Positions 13,285 to 23,208 of a stretch of DNA of 64,000 bases are shown here, one piece after another. This stretch comes from Rhizobiales bacterium CCH3-A5. GTDB lineage: Bacteria > Pseudomonadota > Alphaproteobacteria > Rhizobiales > Beijerinckiaceae. The stretch's first letter is position 1; the number at the start of each line of letters is the position of its first letter. Location of the stretch: NCBI GenBank assembly GCA_001556025.1, contig LSIB01000144.1, positions 115,291-179,290 of the forward strand, in the 5' to 3' direction. The translations under genes were made by a program, and so were the position numbers. Under the pieces are notes generated by a model, which had not been told where the DNA came from, searched no databases, and saw only the letters and a program-made list of their open reading frames with translations.

Positions 13285-14294
13285 TTGTCGAAGCCGACCT
13301 TGTCGACGAGATCGGCCGCGGCCTTGCGGTTCTTGGCGACGTCGCCGAGTGGCGTCGTATCGGGCGTGATCGCGCCGAGCAGCTTGACGGCGGCGCTCTC
13401 CTTGACGTCCGGGTTGACCGGGAACTCGAAATTGCCGTCGGCGTAGAGGGTCTGGGCCTTCTCGCTGAGCATGTATTCGATCAGCTTGACGGCCTCGGCC
13501 TTGTTCGGCGCGTTCTTGGCAATGGCGGCAGCCGAGACGTTCACATGCGTGCCGCCATTGGCGAAGGTGGTCTTGAGCGGCTTGATCGCGTCGTACCAGC
13601 CTTTCTGCTCGTTCTTCGCCTGGCTCATCAGTCCGATATAGTAGGTGTTGATGATGGCGATGTCGCACTGGCCCGACAGGATGTCGCGCGCCACCTCGCG
13701 GTCGCCGCCGCCGGGCTTGCGGGCCGTGTTGGCCTTGAGCGCCTTGAGATAGATTTCCGTCTTCTCGGCGCCGTTGCGGGCGAGATAGGCGGCGAAGAAG
13801 GCGTTGTTGTAGGGGTGCTGACCGGCGCGGATGCAGAACTTGCCCTTCCACTTCGGGTCGGCAAGCTCTTCATAGGTGATCGCATCCTGCTTCACGCGGT
13901 CCTTCGAGACGACGACGATGCGGGCGCGCTTGGTCAGCGTGACCCAGTTGTTGCCGGCGCCACGCAACTGGGCCGGAACCGCCTTGTCGACGGCCGCCGA
14001 CTGGATGGCTTGAGTAATGCCGGCCTGGGCCAGCGCGTCGATCTGGCCGACATCGACCAGCAGCATCACGTCGGCGGGGCTGTTGGCGCCCTCGGCCGCG
14101 ACGCGCTCCTGCAGGCCGTCCTTCAGGAACACGGCATTGACCTTGACGCCGGTGTCCTTGGTGAAGGCCTCCAGAACCGGGTTGAGCAGGCCGGGCTCGC
14201 GGGTGGTGTAGAGATTGACGCTCTGGGCCAGCGCGGGCGCGGCAAACAGGCACGATGCGACAGCGAGAGCGGAGAGGGAGGTCGTCGGCTTCAT
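13281..14294 (-). CDS. fbpA: Iron(III) ABC transporter periplasmic binding protein
   Basis: A periplasmic ferric-binding protein (337 aa), first gene of fbpA-fbpB. The signal peptide ends ALAQS. The mature protein starts VNLYTTREPGLLNPVLEAF, typical of FutA/FbpA proteins, and contains the paired tyrosines NTYYIG that hold iron in this family. C-terminal strings such as FEFPVNPDV also fit. The gene precedes the permease with an overlapping stop/start. The upstream 222-bp gap is AT-rich, with an inverted repeat TTCTAA-N12-TTAGAA (14406-14429) that could be an iron-responsive operator. A thiamine or polyamine binding protein is unlikely given the tyrosine pair. Confidence 0.88.
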   Translation of the reverse strand: MKPTTSLSALAVASCLFAAPALAQSVNLYTTREPGLLNPVLEAFTKDTGVKVNAVFLKDGLQERVAAEGANSPADVMLLVDVGQIDALAQAGITQAIQSAAVDKAVPAQLRGAGNNWVTLTKRARIVVVSKDRVKQDAITYEELADPKWKGKFCIRAGQHPYNNAFFAAYLARNGAEKTEIYLKALKANTARKPGGGDREVARDILSGQCDIAIINTYYIGLMSQAKNEQKGWYDAIKPLKTTFANGGTHVNVSAAAIAKNAPNKAEAVKLIEYMLSEKAQTLYADGNFEFPVNPDVKESAAVKLLGAITPDTTPLGDVAKNRKAAADLVDKVGFDN

Positions 14295-14381
14295 GGTTCG
14301 CTCCTTCGGGATCAGGCCAAGTCAGGCGGCGCGATGAGCGGAGCGGTAGAGCGACCAATCCCGAGCGTCAACAAAAAAGAC

Positions 14382-14429
14382 TGTCAAATCAGATAGTTAT
14401 AAGTCTTCTAAGCTGTGTCGAGATTAGAA
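14382..14429 (-). promoter_or_regulatory. Candidate iron-responsive promoter/operator of fbpAB
   Basis: In the gap before fbpA an inverted repeat pairs TTCTAA (14406-14411) with TTAGAA (14424-14429) around 12 bases. A TTGACA hexamer is present on the minus strand at 14387-14382. TTAGAA/TTCTAA halves resemble the published core of Irr (iron control element) sites of rhizobia, though the spacing is longer than usual. The assignment is tentative. Confidence 0.3.
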
Positions 14430-14516
14430 TTCATCAAAGTTGGTGTGTGATGACAGGTCGGTGGAAGGGGCGCTTCGCGCTCCTTCCGCCTGTCGCTGTA
14501 ATATGCCGATGCCGGC

Positions 14517-15596
14517 TCAGCGCGAGATCGGAATGATGCGGACCGTGCCGCGCGCCGCCGGATCGAGCGTGCCGCGCAGGGCTGTCGCGTCGTTGGCGAC
14601 CGTGTCGTCCTGGACGCTCGCCTCGCGCAGGCGCATCTGGCGGCGAAGGCTGGTGGCCTGTGCTTCCTTCCGGGAGATGCCGACCAGCGCGTCGATTTGC
14701 CGACGCTGGCCCGTGCTGAGCTCGGCGGAGCTGCGGAAATCGCGGAAGTCCTGCGCCCGATAGGGCCAGCGCTGCGAGCCGGCGAAGGTCCGCACCTTGC
14801 CGTCGAGCACGACGCTGTCGCCGGGACGCAGCGTGAAGTCGCGCAACAGCGAGACGCGGCGCTCGCCAGCCTGGGCGATCGCCGGGCGGCAGGCCGGATC
14901 GGCGGATTTCTCGTGACCATAGGCGACGGGCAGGGCCCGGTAGCGCTTGCCGTCGGCGGCCTGCGCGTCGTCGATGGTGTCGGCGCCGGCTGCGACGCGG
15001 AAGACCTTGACGGGGATGCCGGGGTTCATCGCCTGGCAAAGCGCCTCATGGCCCTTCATCTCGGCCTGCGAACGCAGATAGCCGATCGGCGCATGGAAGC
15101 CGTCGCAGAGCCGCACGCAGATGGTGCGCGCCACATCCGCCGCGCCTGAGACGGTGTCGAGCCGGGCGGCGACCTGCTGTGTCTTCTTCGGCCGGGACGG
15201 CGCTGCGGCGGCCGTGCTGCGCGGCTTGAACGGATTGAGTTCGAGCGGCGGCTGGGCCAGACGGCCGTCCGGGCGCTGCTGGAAGATGTTCTGGTACCAG
15301 CGCCCTTCTACGGGGGCATAGGCTCTGGTCGAGCTGTAGGCGACCGGCGGCGGGGCCGCGTAGCGCACGGCGTGCCGCGGGGCCTGATCGGTGAAGAAGG
15401 CCCGGATGCCGGCGTCGTTCTCGGCCTGGACGACCGAGACGGTCAGCACCACGCCACCTGCGCCGAGCGCAAGCCCGAACAGACCGAGCGCCGCGCTGCG
15501 CATCGCGCCTGCGGGCCTGCCTATCCTGCCAGGGGTCGAGAACTCGCTGGCGGGCGCGCGCGCGTCCGCTTTCTGGTCGTCACGGACACGCAACAT
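14517..15596 (-). CDS. DUF2865 domain protein
   Basis: A 359-aa envelope protein with one N-terminal hydrophobic segment (about residues 31-58), so membrane-anchored or secreted. The central region has the DUF2865 signature ICVRLCDGFHAPIGYLRS, followed by spaced cysteines (EALCQAMNPG and ADPACRPAI) that may form disulfides in the periplasm. A Pro/Ala/Arg-rich linker (residues 75-150) precedes it, and a basic helical tail follows. Function is unknown; the family is common in Hyphomicrobiales. It is upstream of fbpA on the same strand but separated by 222 bp, so it is probably a separate transcription unit. Confidence 0.78.
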   Translation of the reverse strand: MLRVRDDQKADARAPASEFSTPGRIGRPAGAMRSAALGLFGLALGAGGVVLTVSVVQAENDAGIRAFFTDQAPRHAVRYAAPPPVAYSSTRAYAPVEGRWYQNIFQQRPDGRLAQPPLELNPFKPRSTAAAAPSRPKKTQQVAARLDTVSGAADVARTICVRLCDGFHAPIGYLRSQAEMKGHEALCQAMNPGIPVKVFRVAAGADTIDDAQAADGKRYRALPVAYGHEKSADPACRPAIAQAGERRVSLLRDFTLRPGDSVVLDGKVRTFAGSQRWPYRAQDFRDFRSSAELSTGQRRQIDALVGISRKEAQATSLRRQMRLREASVQDDTVANDATALRGTLDPAARGTVRIIPISR

Positions 15597-15729
15597 CGCG
15601 TCAACTCCACTGCACGCTTGTCCACTCGTCCGCCGCTCGATTTTTCTAGTTTACTTTTCGTTAAGGCACAACGCCGCATGCGGCCTATCCCGCTGCAATG
15701 ACGAGGATGCTTAACGCGACGACGCGACG

Positions 15730-15768
15730 AAAAAGCCCGCCACAACGGGCGGTTGCGGCGGGCTTTTC
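15730..15768 (-). terminator. Intergenic hairpin with A/T flanks
   Basis: The stem GCCCGCC (15735-15741) pairs with GGCGGGC (15757-15763). It is flanked by AAAAA on the left and TTTT on the right, so it reads as a Rho-independent terminator on either strand. Its position 23-60 bp after the RND gene stop makes it the likely terminator of the leftward efflux operon. Confidence 0.75.
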
Positions 15769-15790
15769 ATCGGGGGCGGAGTGCGGACGA

Positions 15791-18700
15791 CTACAGATCG
15801 GGCTTGTGAACCGCGCTCGGCACCGAGACGGGCGCGGCCGGGCCGAGGATCTCGATCGGCTCGCGCCGGTTGCGGCCGGAAAGCCAGCTATCGACCTTGT
15901 CGAGATAGAAATACACCACCGGGGTGATGTAGAGCGTCAGGAGTTGCGAGACGAGCAGGCCGCCGACGACGGCGATGCCGAGCGGCTGGCGCAGTTCGGC
16001 GCCCGCGCCATGGCCGATCGCGATCGGCAGCACGCCGAACACGGCGGCGAAGCTCGTCATCATGATCGGCCGGAAGCGGACCAGCGCTGCCTCGCGGATG
16101 GCTGACAGCGCGTCGTCGCCCATCTTGCGTCGCTCGATGGCGAAATCGACCATCATGATGGCGTTCTTCTTGACGATGCCGACCAGCATCAGGATGCCGA
16201 TGATCGCGATCACCGAGAGGTCCATGCCGTAGTACTGCAGCGCCAGCAGCGCTCCGAGGCCAGCCGAAGGCAGGCCCGACAGGATCGTGATCGGGTGGAT
16301 GAAGCTCTCGTACAGAATGCCGAGGATGATGTAGATCACCAGGATGGCGGCGATGATCAGCAGGCCCTGGCCCTTCAGCGCGTCCTGGAAGAGCTGGGCC
16401 GAGCCGGCAAAGCTCGTCACGATCGTGGCCGGCAGGTTTACGTCGCGCTCGGCCGCGCGGATTGCGTTCACGGCGTCGCCGAGCGAGATGCCGGGCGCGG
16501 TGTTGAACGAGATCGTCACCGCCGGCTGCTGCGCGATGCGGTTGACCGCCAGCGGGCCGACGCTCGGCTTGATGGTGGCGACCGATTCCAGCGGGACGTT
16601 CAGCCCGTTGGAGGCCTTGAGCAGCAGGCGCGACAGCACGGCGGGGTCCTGCTGGTAGGCCCGGTCGGCCTCCATGATGACCTGATAGTCGGTCGCGGGC
16701 GTGAAGATGGTCGCGATCTGGCGCGAGCCGAATGCGTTGCCGAGCGCCTGCCTGATCTGGTCCGAGGAGATGCCGAGGCTGGCGGCGCGCTCGCGATCGA
16801 TCTCGATAGAAAGCTGCGGGTTGCGCAGTTGCAGGTCGATATTGGCGTCGCGCAGTTGCGGGATCTGCGAGAGCCGCTGCTGCATGATCGGCGCATAGGC
16901 GAAGAGCTGGTTCAGGTCCGGCCCCTGCAACTGGTAGAGATACTGCGCGCGCGAGGCGCGGCCGGCGTTGAGGTTGATGTTCTGGACCTGCTGGAACACG
17001 GCCGTCATGCCGGGCACCTCGGAGGTTGCGCGCCTGAGTCGCGCGATCACGACATCGGCCTTGTCGCGCTGGTCCTTGGGCTTCAATGCGATGAACATGA
17101 AGCCGTTGTTGACCGCGTTGAAGCCGCCGATGTTCGAGGTCAGGTAATCGACCGCCGGGTCGGCGCGCACGATCTCGGCGACGCGCTGCTGGCGCGAGGC
17201 CATCGCCTCGAAGGAGGTGTCGGGCGGACCCTCGGTGGCGCCGCGCAGAAGCCCGGTATCCTCGATCGGGAAGAAGCCCTTGGGCACGGTCGTGTAGAGA
17301 TGGGCGGAGTACCAGACCGTGCCGAGCGTCAGCAGCAGCATCAGGAAGCGGGCCTTCAGCGTCCAGTCCAGGGTGACGCGGTAGGCGGTCAGCATGCCCT
17401 GGAAACCGGCCTCGAAGACCCGCTCGACGATGTTGGGCTTCTTGTGATGGTCATGCGCCTTGAGGAAGCGCGCGCAGAGCATGGGGGTCAGCGTCAGCGA
17501 GACGAAGCCCGAGACGATGATCGCCGCCGAGATCGTGCCGGCGAAGGTGACGAAGACCTTGCCGACGACGCCGCCCATGAAGAAGACCGGGATGAAGACG
17601 GCGACCAGCGAGATGGTGATCGAGATGATGGTGAAGCCGATCTCCCGCGAACCGTCGAGCGCGGCCTGGAACGGCTTCTTGCCCATCTCGATGTGCCGGA
17701 CGATGTTCTCCAGCATGACGATGGCGTCGTCGACGACGAAACCGACCGCGAGCGTCAGCGCCAGAAGCGAGATGTTGTCGAGCGAATAGCCCAGCGCGTA
17801 CATCGCGGCAAAGGTGCCGATGAGAGAGATCGGCAGCGCCAGCGCCGGTATCACGGTTGCGGCAAGGTTCTTTAGGAATAGGAAGATCACCATGATGACG
17901 AGCACGATCGCCAGCACGAGCGAGAACTCGACATCCTCGACAGCCTCGCGGATCGGAATCGAACGGTCGTTGAGGATGTGCAGGTCGATCGCGGCGGGAA
18001 GCTGCGCACGATAGGCGTCGATGCGGTTCCTGATGCTGTCGACGACCTCGACCGTGTTGGCGTCGGATTGCCGGTAGACCGCCAGGATGATCGAGCGCTG
18101 GCCGTTGTACCAGCTCGCGGTCTGGTCGTTCTCGACGGAGTCGTAGACGGTTGCGAGGTCCTCCAGGCGGATCGGCACACCGTTCTTCTGCGCGACGATC
18201 AGGTTGCCGTATTCCGATGCGCGTTCGAGCTGGCCGGTGGCGCCGAGCGTCAGGCGCTGGTTCTCGCCGTTCAACGAGCCGACCGGTGCGTTGGAGTTGG
18301 CGGCGGCGACGGCGTTGCGGACGTCCTGCAGAGCGAGGCCGCGCGAGGAAACAGCATCCGGATTGATCTTGATGCGGACGGCGTATTTCTGCGCGCCGAA
18401 AATGTTGACCTGGGCGACGCCGTTGAGCTGCGAGATCTGCTGCTGGAGGATGTTTTCGCCGAACTCATGGACCTCGTAGAGCGGCTTGGTGGCCGAGGTC
18501 AGCACCATGAACAGGATCGGCGTGTCGGCCGGGTTGACCTTCCTGAAGCTCGGTGGGGAGGGCAGTTCCGGCGGCAGCCGCCGCGCGGTCGCGCTCAAAG
18601 CCGCCTGCACGTCGAGCGCGGCCCCGTCGATGTTGCGGTTGAGGTCGAACTGCAGCGTGATCGAGGTCGAGCCCTGCTGCGAGACCGAGGACATCGAGGT

Positions 18701-18931
18701 GATGCCCGAGATCGAGGCGAATTCGCGCTCCAGCGGGGCGGCGACCGAGGAAGCCATGGTCTCAGGGCTCGCGCCCGGCAGGCGGGCGCTGACATTGATG
18801 GTCGGGAAATCGACGCGCGGCAGCGCCGCCACAGGCAGTTGCTTGAAGGCAAACAGTCCAAAGATCAGGAAGGTGGCCATGATCAGCGTGGTCATGACCG
18901 GGCGGCGGATGCAGATTTCCGGGAGGCTCAT
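15791..18931 (-). CDS. RND efflux pump inner-membrane transporter (HAE1 family)
   Basis: A proton-driven multidrug efflux pump (1046 aa), with 12 membrane spans and two large periplasmic loops. It starts with the typical SLPEICIRRPVMTTLIM segment. It carries the RND motif GFVVDDAIVMLENI in span 4 with the adjacent Asp pair needed for proton relay, and the block FMGGVVGKVFVTFAGTIS. The sequence is closer in feel to MdtB/MdtC than to AcrB, but this is a judgement by eye. Its start overlaps the stop of the adaptor gene by one base (TGATG). There is no outer-membrane channel gene in the window, so a shared TolC encoded elsewhere is expected. Confidence 0.93.
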   Translation of the reverse strand: MSLPEICIRRPVMTTLIMATFLIFGLFAFKQLPVAALPRVDFPTINVSARLPGASPETMASSVAAPLEREFASISGITSMSSVSQQGSTSITLQFDLNRNIDGAALDVQAALSATARRLPPELPSPPSFRKVNPADTPILFMVLTSATKPLYEVHEFGENILQQQISQLNGVAQVNIFGAQKYAVRIKINPDAVSSRGLALQDVRNAVAAANSNAPVGSLNGENQRLTLGATGQLERASEYGNLIVAQKNGVPIRLEDLATVYDSVENDQTASWYNGQRSIILAVYRQSDANTVEVVDSIRNRIDAYRAQLPAAIDLHILNDRSIPIREAVEDVEFSLVLAIVLVIMVIFLFLKNLAATVIPALALPISLIGTFAAMYALGYSLDNISLLALTLAVGFVVDDAIVMLENIVRHIEMGKKPFQAALDGSREIGFTIISITISLVAVFIPVFFMGGVVGKVFVTFAGTISAAIIVSGFVSLTLTPMLCARFLKAHDHHKKPNIVERVFEAGFQGMLTAYRVTLDWTLKARFLMLLLTLGTVWYSAHLYTTVPKGFFPIEDTGLLRGATEGPPDTSFEAMASRQQRVAEIVRADPAVDYLTSNIGGFNAVNNGFMFIALKPKDQRDKADVVIARLRRATSEVPGMTAVFQQVQNINLNAGRASRAQYLYQLQGPDLNQLFAYAPIMQQRLSQIPQLRDANIDLQLRNPQLSIEIDRERAASLGISSDQIRQALGNAFGSRQIATIFTPATDYQVIMEADRAYQQDPAVLSRLLLKASNGLNVPLESVATIKPSVGPLAVNRIAQQPAVTISFNTAPGISLGDAVNAIRAAERDVNLPATIVTSFAGSAQLFQDALKGQGLLIIAAILVIYIILGILYESFIHPITILSGLPSAGLGALLALQYYGMDLSVIAIIGILMLVGIVKKNAIMMVDFAIERRKMGDDALSAIREAALVRFRPIMMTSFAAVFGVLPIAIGHGAGAELRQPLGIAVVGGLLVSQLLTLYITPVVYFYLDKVDSWLSGRNRREPIEILGPAAPVSVPSAVHKPDL

Positions 18932-20199
18932 CAGGTCGAACTCCCCCGCTGCGAGGTGAGGTTGCCGGGGGGCCTGCCGCCTGAGCCGCCGCCGCGATTG
19001 CGCTCGACCGTGCGGGCGCCGTCGGTCAGGAGCAGCGCGCCATCGACTACGACCGCCTCGCCGCCCTTGAGGCCCGAGGCCAGCACGACGCGACCGTCGA
19101 TGCTGCGATCGACCACGACAGGCCGCGTGCGGGCGATGCCATCCTCGATGACGAAGACGAACGCGCCGCTCTGGCCGTTCTGCACGGCCTCGCGCGGAAC
19201 GGTCATGGCGTCGGGCTCGACCCGCAGCGTGATCCGCACCTGGCAGAGTGCGCCCGGCCAGAGCGTTTCACCGGCGTTGTCGAAGATCGCGCGCATCTGG
19301 ATGGTGCCGGTCGTGGCGTCGACCAGATTGTCGATGACGGCGATCTTGCCCTCGGCGGCTTCCGTAACGCCCTGCTGGGTGGCGCGCACGGTGGCCGTGC
19401 CGGCCGTCATCGCGGCCTTGATCTCGGGCAGATGGCGCTGCGGCAGGGCGAATGAGACATAGATCGGGTCGATCTGGTTGATGATCGCCAACACGCCGGA
19501 ATTGTCGCCGGTCTTGGCGATGTTGCCTTCCTTAAGGGCCGCGACGCCGATCCGGCCGGAGACCGGGGCCGTGATGGTGTAATAGGTCAACTGAACCTTC
19601 AGGCCATCGACCGCGGCCTCGCCGCCACGGATCGAGGCGCGCAGCGTCGCGGCCGTGGCGCGCGCGGTCTCCAGGCGCTGGTCGGTTGCGAATTCGCGCT
19701 TGGCCAGTTCCTCGGCGCGGCGCAGATCGGCCTCCGCCGAGACAAGCGAGGCGCGGTCGCGGGCGACGTTCGCCTCGGCCTGACGCAGGCTCGCCTCGAG
19801 TTGGCGTGAGTCCAGCCTGAACAGCAAATCGCCCTTCTTGACGACGTCGCCGTCCTTGAAGCCGACCTCCATGATCTGGCTCTCGACCCTGGTGCGTACG
19901 GTGACGGCCGAGATCGTCTGCGCGGTGCCGATCGCCTCCAGCCTGACCGGCATCGGCCGGCGCTCGGCGACCGCGGTGACGATCGTGGCGGGCGGACGCT
20001 GCGGGGCCGCGCTGCGCGGGCCCCCTGCGCCGGCGGCAGGCTTGGCCTCAGCGACGGTGTAGGGCGGAATGACCTTGCCGTAGGGAATCTTGTCGAGCGG
20101 GGCAGGGACGGGGCGGCCCGTATAATGAAGTCCCGCGCCGGTGGCGACGACGCCGACCGCTGCCAGGACGAAAACACGTCCGAACGTCAGAACCGGCAT
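18931..20199 (-). CDS. RND efflux periplasmic adaptor (membrane fusion protein)
   Basis: The adaptor (422 aa from ATG 20199) that bridges the RND pump and an outer-membrane channel. It has an N-terminal hydrophobic anchor (TFGRVFVLAAVGVVATGAGL), lipoyl-like halves around a coiled-coil hairpin (QLEASLRQAEANVARDRASL and following), and the beta-barrel domain with PIYVSFALPQRHLPEIKAAM. The C-terminal tail is Gly/Arg-rich. A 29-residue upstream extension is possible but would place residues before the signal anchor; ATG 20199 has an AAGG ribosome binding site. It is first in the operon with the RND gene and is preceded by a strong inverted repeat (20249-20274). Confidence 0.9.
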   Translation of the reverse strand: MPVLTFGRVFVLAAVGVVATGAGLHYTGRPVPAPLDKIPYGKVIPPYTVAEAKPAAGAGGPRSAAPQRPPATIVTAVAERRPMPVRLEAIGTAQTISAVTVRTRVESQIMEVGFKDGDVVKKGDLLFRLDSRQLEASLRQAEANVARDRASLVSAEADLRRAEELAKREFATDQRLETARATAATLRASIRGGEAAVDGLKVQLTYYTITAPVSGRIGVAALKEGNIAKTGDNSGVLAIINQIDPIYVSFALPQRHLPEIKAAMTAGTATVRATQQGVTEAAEGKIAVIDNLVDATTGTIQMRAIFDNAGETLWPGALCQVRITLRVEPDAMTVPREAVQNGQSGAFVFVIEDGIARTRPVVVDRSIDGRVVLASGLKGGEAVVVDGALLLTDGARTVERNRGGGSGGRPPGNLTSQRGSST

Positions 20200-20248
20200 G
20201 CCGAAAAGCCTTGCGCCAGAGGGGGGACCTGGCTCGTCTGTACCAAAT

Positions 20249-20274
20249 GGAACGGTTGTCCCCCAAACCGTTCC
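20249..20274 (-). promoter_or_regulatory. Candidate TetR/AcrR-type operator of the RND operon
   Basis: A perfect 9-bp inverted repeat, GGAACGGTT and AACCGTTCC separated by 8 bp, lies 50-75 bp before the adaptor start. TetR/AcrR-family repressors of RND pumps commonly bind repeats with GAACGGTT-like halves. No regulator gene is adjacent, so the repressor would be encoded elsewhere. Confidence 0.4.
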
Positions 20275-20305
20275 GCTCGCTAGCATTTAGCATGCCGAGA
20301 CGCTT

Positions 20306-20325
20306 TTTTGCGCGCAAGCGCAAAA
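20306..20325. repeat. Short palindrome TTTTGCGC-GCAA-GCGCAAAA
   Basis: A perfect 8-bp stem with a 4-base loop lies in the gap between the MAPEG gene and the RND adaptor. It sits after the MAPEG stop on the minus strand, but the T-run is on the wrong side for a classic terminator in either direction. It may be a weak terminator for MAPEG or a second regulator site for the pump. Confidence 0.4.
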
Positions 20326-20410
20326 CACGGTTTATCCGGCAATGTCGCGCGGATGTGACAGGTTTCCTCTGGGGCGTGGCGTAGGGGAAGTTCGCGCCTG
20401 AAGCGAAGAG

Positions 20411-20821
20411 CTAGATGACCGTCGCGACGACGCCGACCCACATCAGGAACAGGCAGACGAGACCGGCCGCGAAGACCAGCGCGCGGGTCTGCAGCCGGTT
20501 CGACCCGGTATGCACCAGCGTATGGGCGATGCGGGTTGCGACGAAGGCCCAGGCCAACGCCGTCATGATGTAGCCGCTGGCGCCGACCTCCATCGCCAGC
20601 ATGATCAGCGCGAAGAACAGGACGGGCGTCTCGAACTGGTTGGTGAAATTCGCCGCCGCGAGCCTGGCGCGGTCCGGATAGGCGTCCGTCGAGACCGCCA
20701 CGTCGGCCATCCGGACCTCCTTGCCGACCAGCGCCTTGCGCCGGCGCAGGAACATGATGACCAGCACCACGAAGGTCCACAGGATCTGGGCGAGCGCAGG
20801 GTAGATCAGCTTGATGGTCAT
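20411..20821 (-). CDS. MAPEG family membrane protein
   Basis: A four-span inner-membrane protein (136 aa) of the MAPEG superfamily, to which microsomal glutathione transferases belong. It has the first span (YPALAQILWTFVVLVIMFLR), the conserved NFTNQFETPVLFFAL segment around residues 58-73 and the RIAHTLVHTGSNRLQTR motif near residue 95. Bacterial members of this type are mostly uncharacterised. A glutathione-dependent role is possible but not shown by the sequence. It is 39 bp downstream of guaB on the same strand and may share its transcript. Confidence 0.85.
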   Translation of the reverse strand: MTIKLIYPALAQILWTFVVLVIMFLRRRKALVGKEVRMADVAVSTDAYPDRARLAAANFTNQFETPVLFFALIMLAMEVGASGYIMTALAWAFVATRIAHTLVHTGSNRLQTRALVFAAGLVCLFLMWVGVVATVI

Positions 20822-20860
20822 GGGTTGCCTCTTGTCGGGGTCTTGTCTTGCGGCGGTCGC

Positions 20861-22447
<1,587 letters not shown>

Positions 22448-22519
22448 CTAGAGTGCGACGCAAAAAAACGGGACGATCGGCCCCGCGACGGCTGTCAAGC
22501 CGGCGCGGGGCAAAATCGT

Positions 22520-22858
22520 TTACTGCTGCTGGGCCGGCCGCTGGCGGCCAGCATCTCGCGCCGGGGGCCGTCCAGCTGGCATGACGCCGAAGCAGCCCAT
22601 CTCCATCATCATGCCGCCCTTGGCGTTGGCCATCGTGACGCAGCCCTTCTGTCGGTCGCAGTTCATGGTGCGCAGGAGATCGCCGGGGCCGGGCGTGACG
22701 TTGCGCATGGCGCAACCGATCTCCCAGCTTTCCTGCGGCGCTTGAGCGAGGGCGGGCAGGCTGAAGAGCAGGCCTCCTGCGGCGAAGCCCAGCCCGGCCA
22801 GCACCGCTGCGAGTGCGCGGCCGCGACGGCTCGCGCGTTCAACCGAAATTTCGATCAT
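22520..22858 (-). CDS. Small secreted Met/Cys-rich protein
   Basis: A 112-aa protein with a clear ribosome binding site (AGGAGG, 7 bases before ATG 22858) and a signal peptide (AVLAGLGFAAGGLLFSLPALA, cut near ALAQ). The mature part is about 73 residues and holds four cysteines and many methionines, with the block GGMMMEMGCFGVMP. The tail is Pro/Arg/Gln-rich. The Met/Cys content suggests metal binding or a disulfide-bonded periplasmic peptide, but no family is recognised. A related pattern (invasion-associated locus B-like proteins with GCxxR and DxxKGC) is possible: W-x-x-x-C-x-x-x-N and KGC-x-x-x are seen. Function not assigned. Confidence 0.7.
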   Translation of the reverse strand: MIEISVERASRRGRALAAVLAGLGFAAGGLLFSLPALAQAPQESWEIGCAMRNVTPGPGDLLRTMNCDRQKGCVTMANAKGGMMMEMGCFGVMPAGRPPARDAGRQRPAQQQ

Positions 22859-23208
22859 GGAACACCTCCTGGGCAGACGCGTCCGCGCCGCCATTGGGCT
22901 TCGAAGGCTCAAGATCATCCTGAGTCAGATGCCAGATAGGGTTGCCTGCCGAGGCTTGACAGTTGCTTCTGGCGCATGGCGGATTTGCTGAATTTGGCAT
23001 TTTGTCATAATTATGCATGGCGAATAGGCGACCTCCGATATCGCGCCATGCCGCAGCCGCAACCCATGCCACGCGTTGAAGGAGCGCCCACGCTCTCGTC
23101 AGCTAGGGACGGGGCCGCTAAGGCTTGGGCGAGCTGAGGTTGGGCGAACTGAGGCTTGGGCGAAAGCTCGCCTGACCAGCATATCCGTCGCGAAAGTGAC
23201 CTTCCGCC
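22859..23208. other. Divergent intergenic region
   Basis: About 350 bp without a gene lie between the secreted peptide gene (leftward) and the MFS gene (rightward). The stretch 22976-23016 is AT-rich compared with the rest (TTTGGCATTTTGTCATAATT) and is the likely site of divergent promoters. A TTGACA hexamer lies at 22957-22962 on the plus strand. A three-copy tandem repeat lies at 23121-23167. No RNA gene was recognised. Confidence 0.5.
23121..23167. repeat. Three-copy 15-17 bp tandem repeat
   Basis: Three consecutive units AGGCTTGGGCGAGCTG, AGGTTGGGCGAACTG and AGGCTTGGGCGAAAGCT lie 42-88 bp upstream of the MFS start. They could be a run of protein binding sites or slippage-prone DNA. Confidence 0.65.

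Noticed and set aside
11608..13851. A longer 747-residue permease fused to another domain
   Set aside because: The N-terminal extra part lies wholly within fbpA in another frame; TTG 13284 overlapping the fbpA stop is the natural start.
16295..17875. Long frame opposite the RND gene
   Set aside because: Shadow frame; composition is low-complexity and no family is seen.
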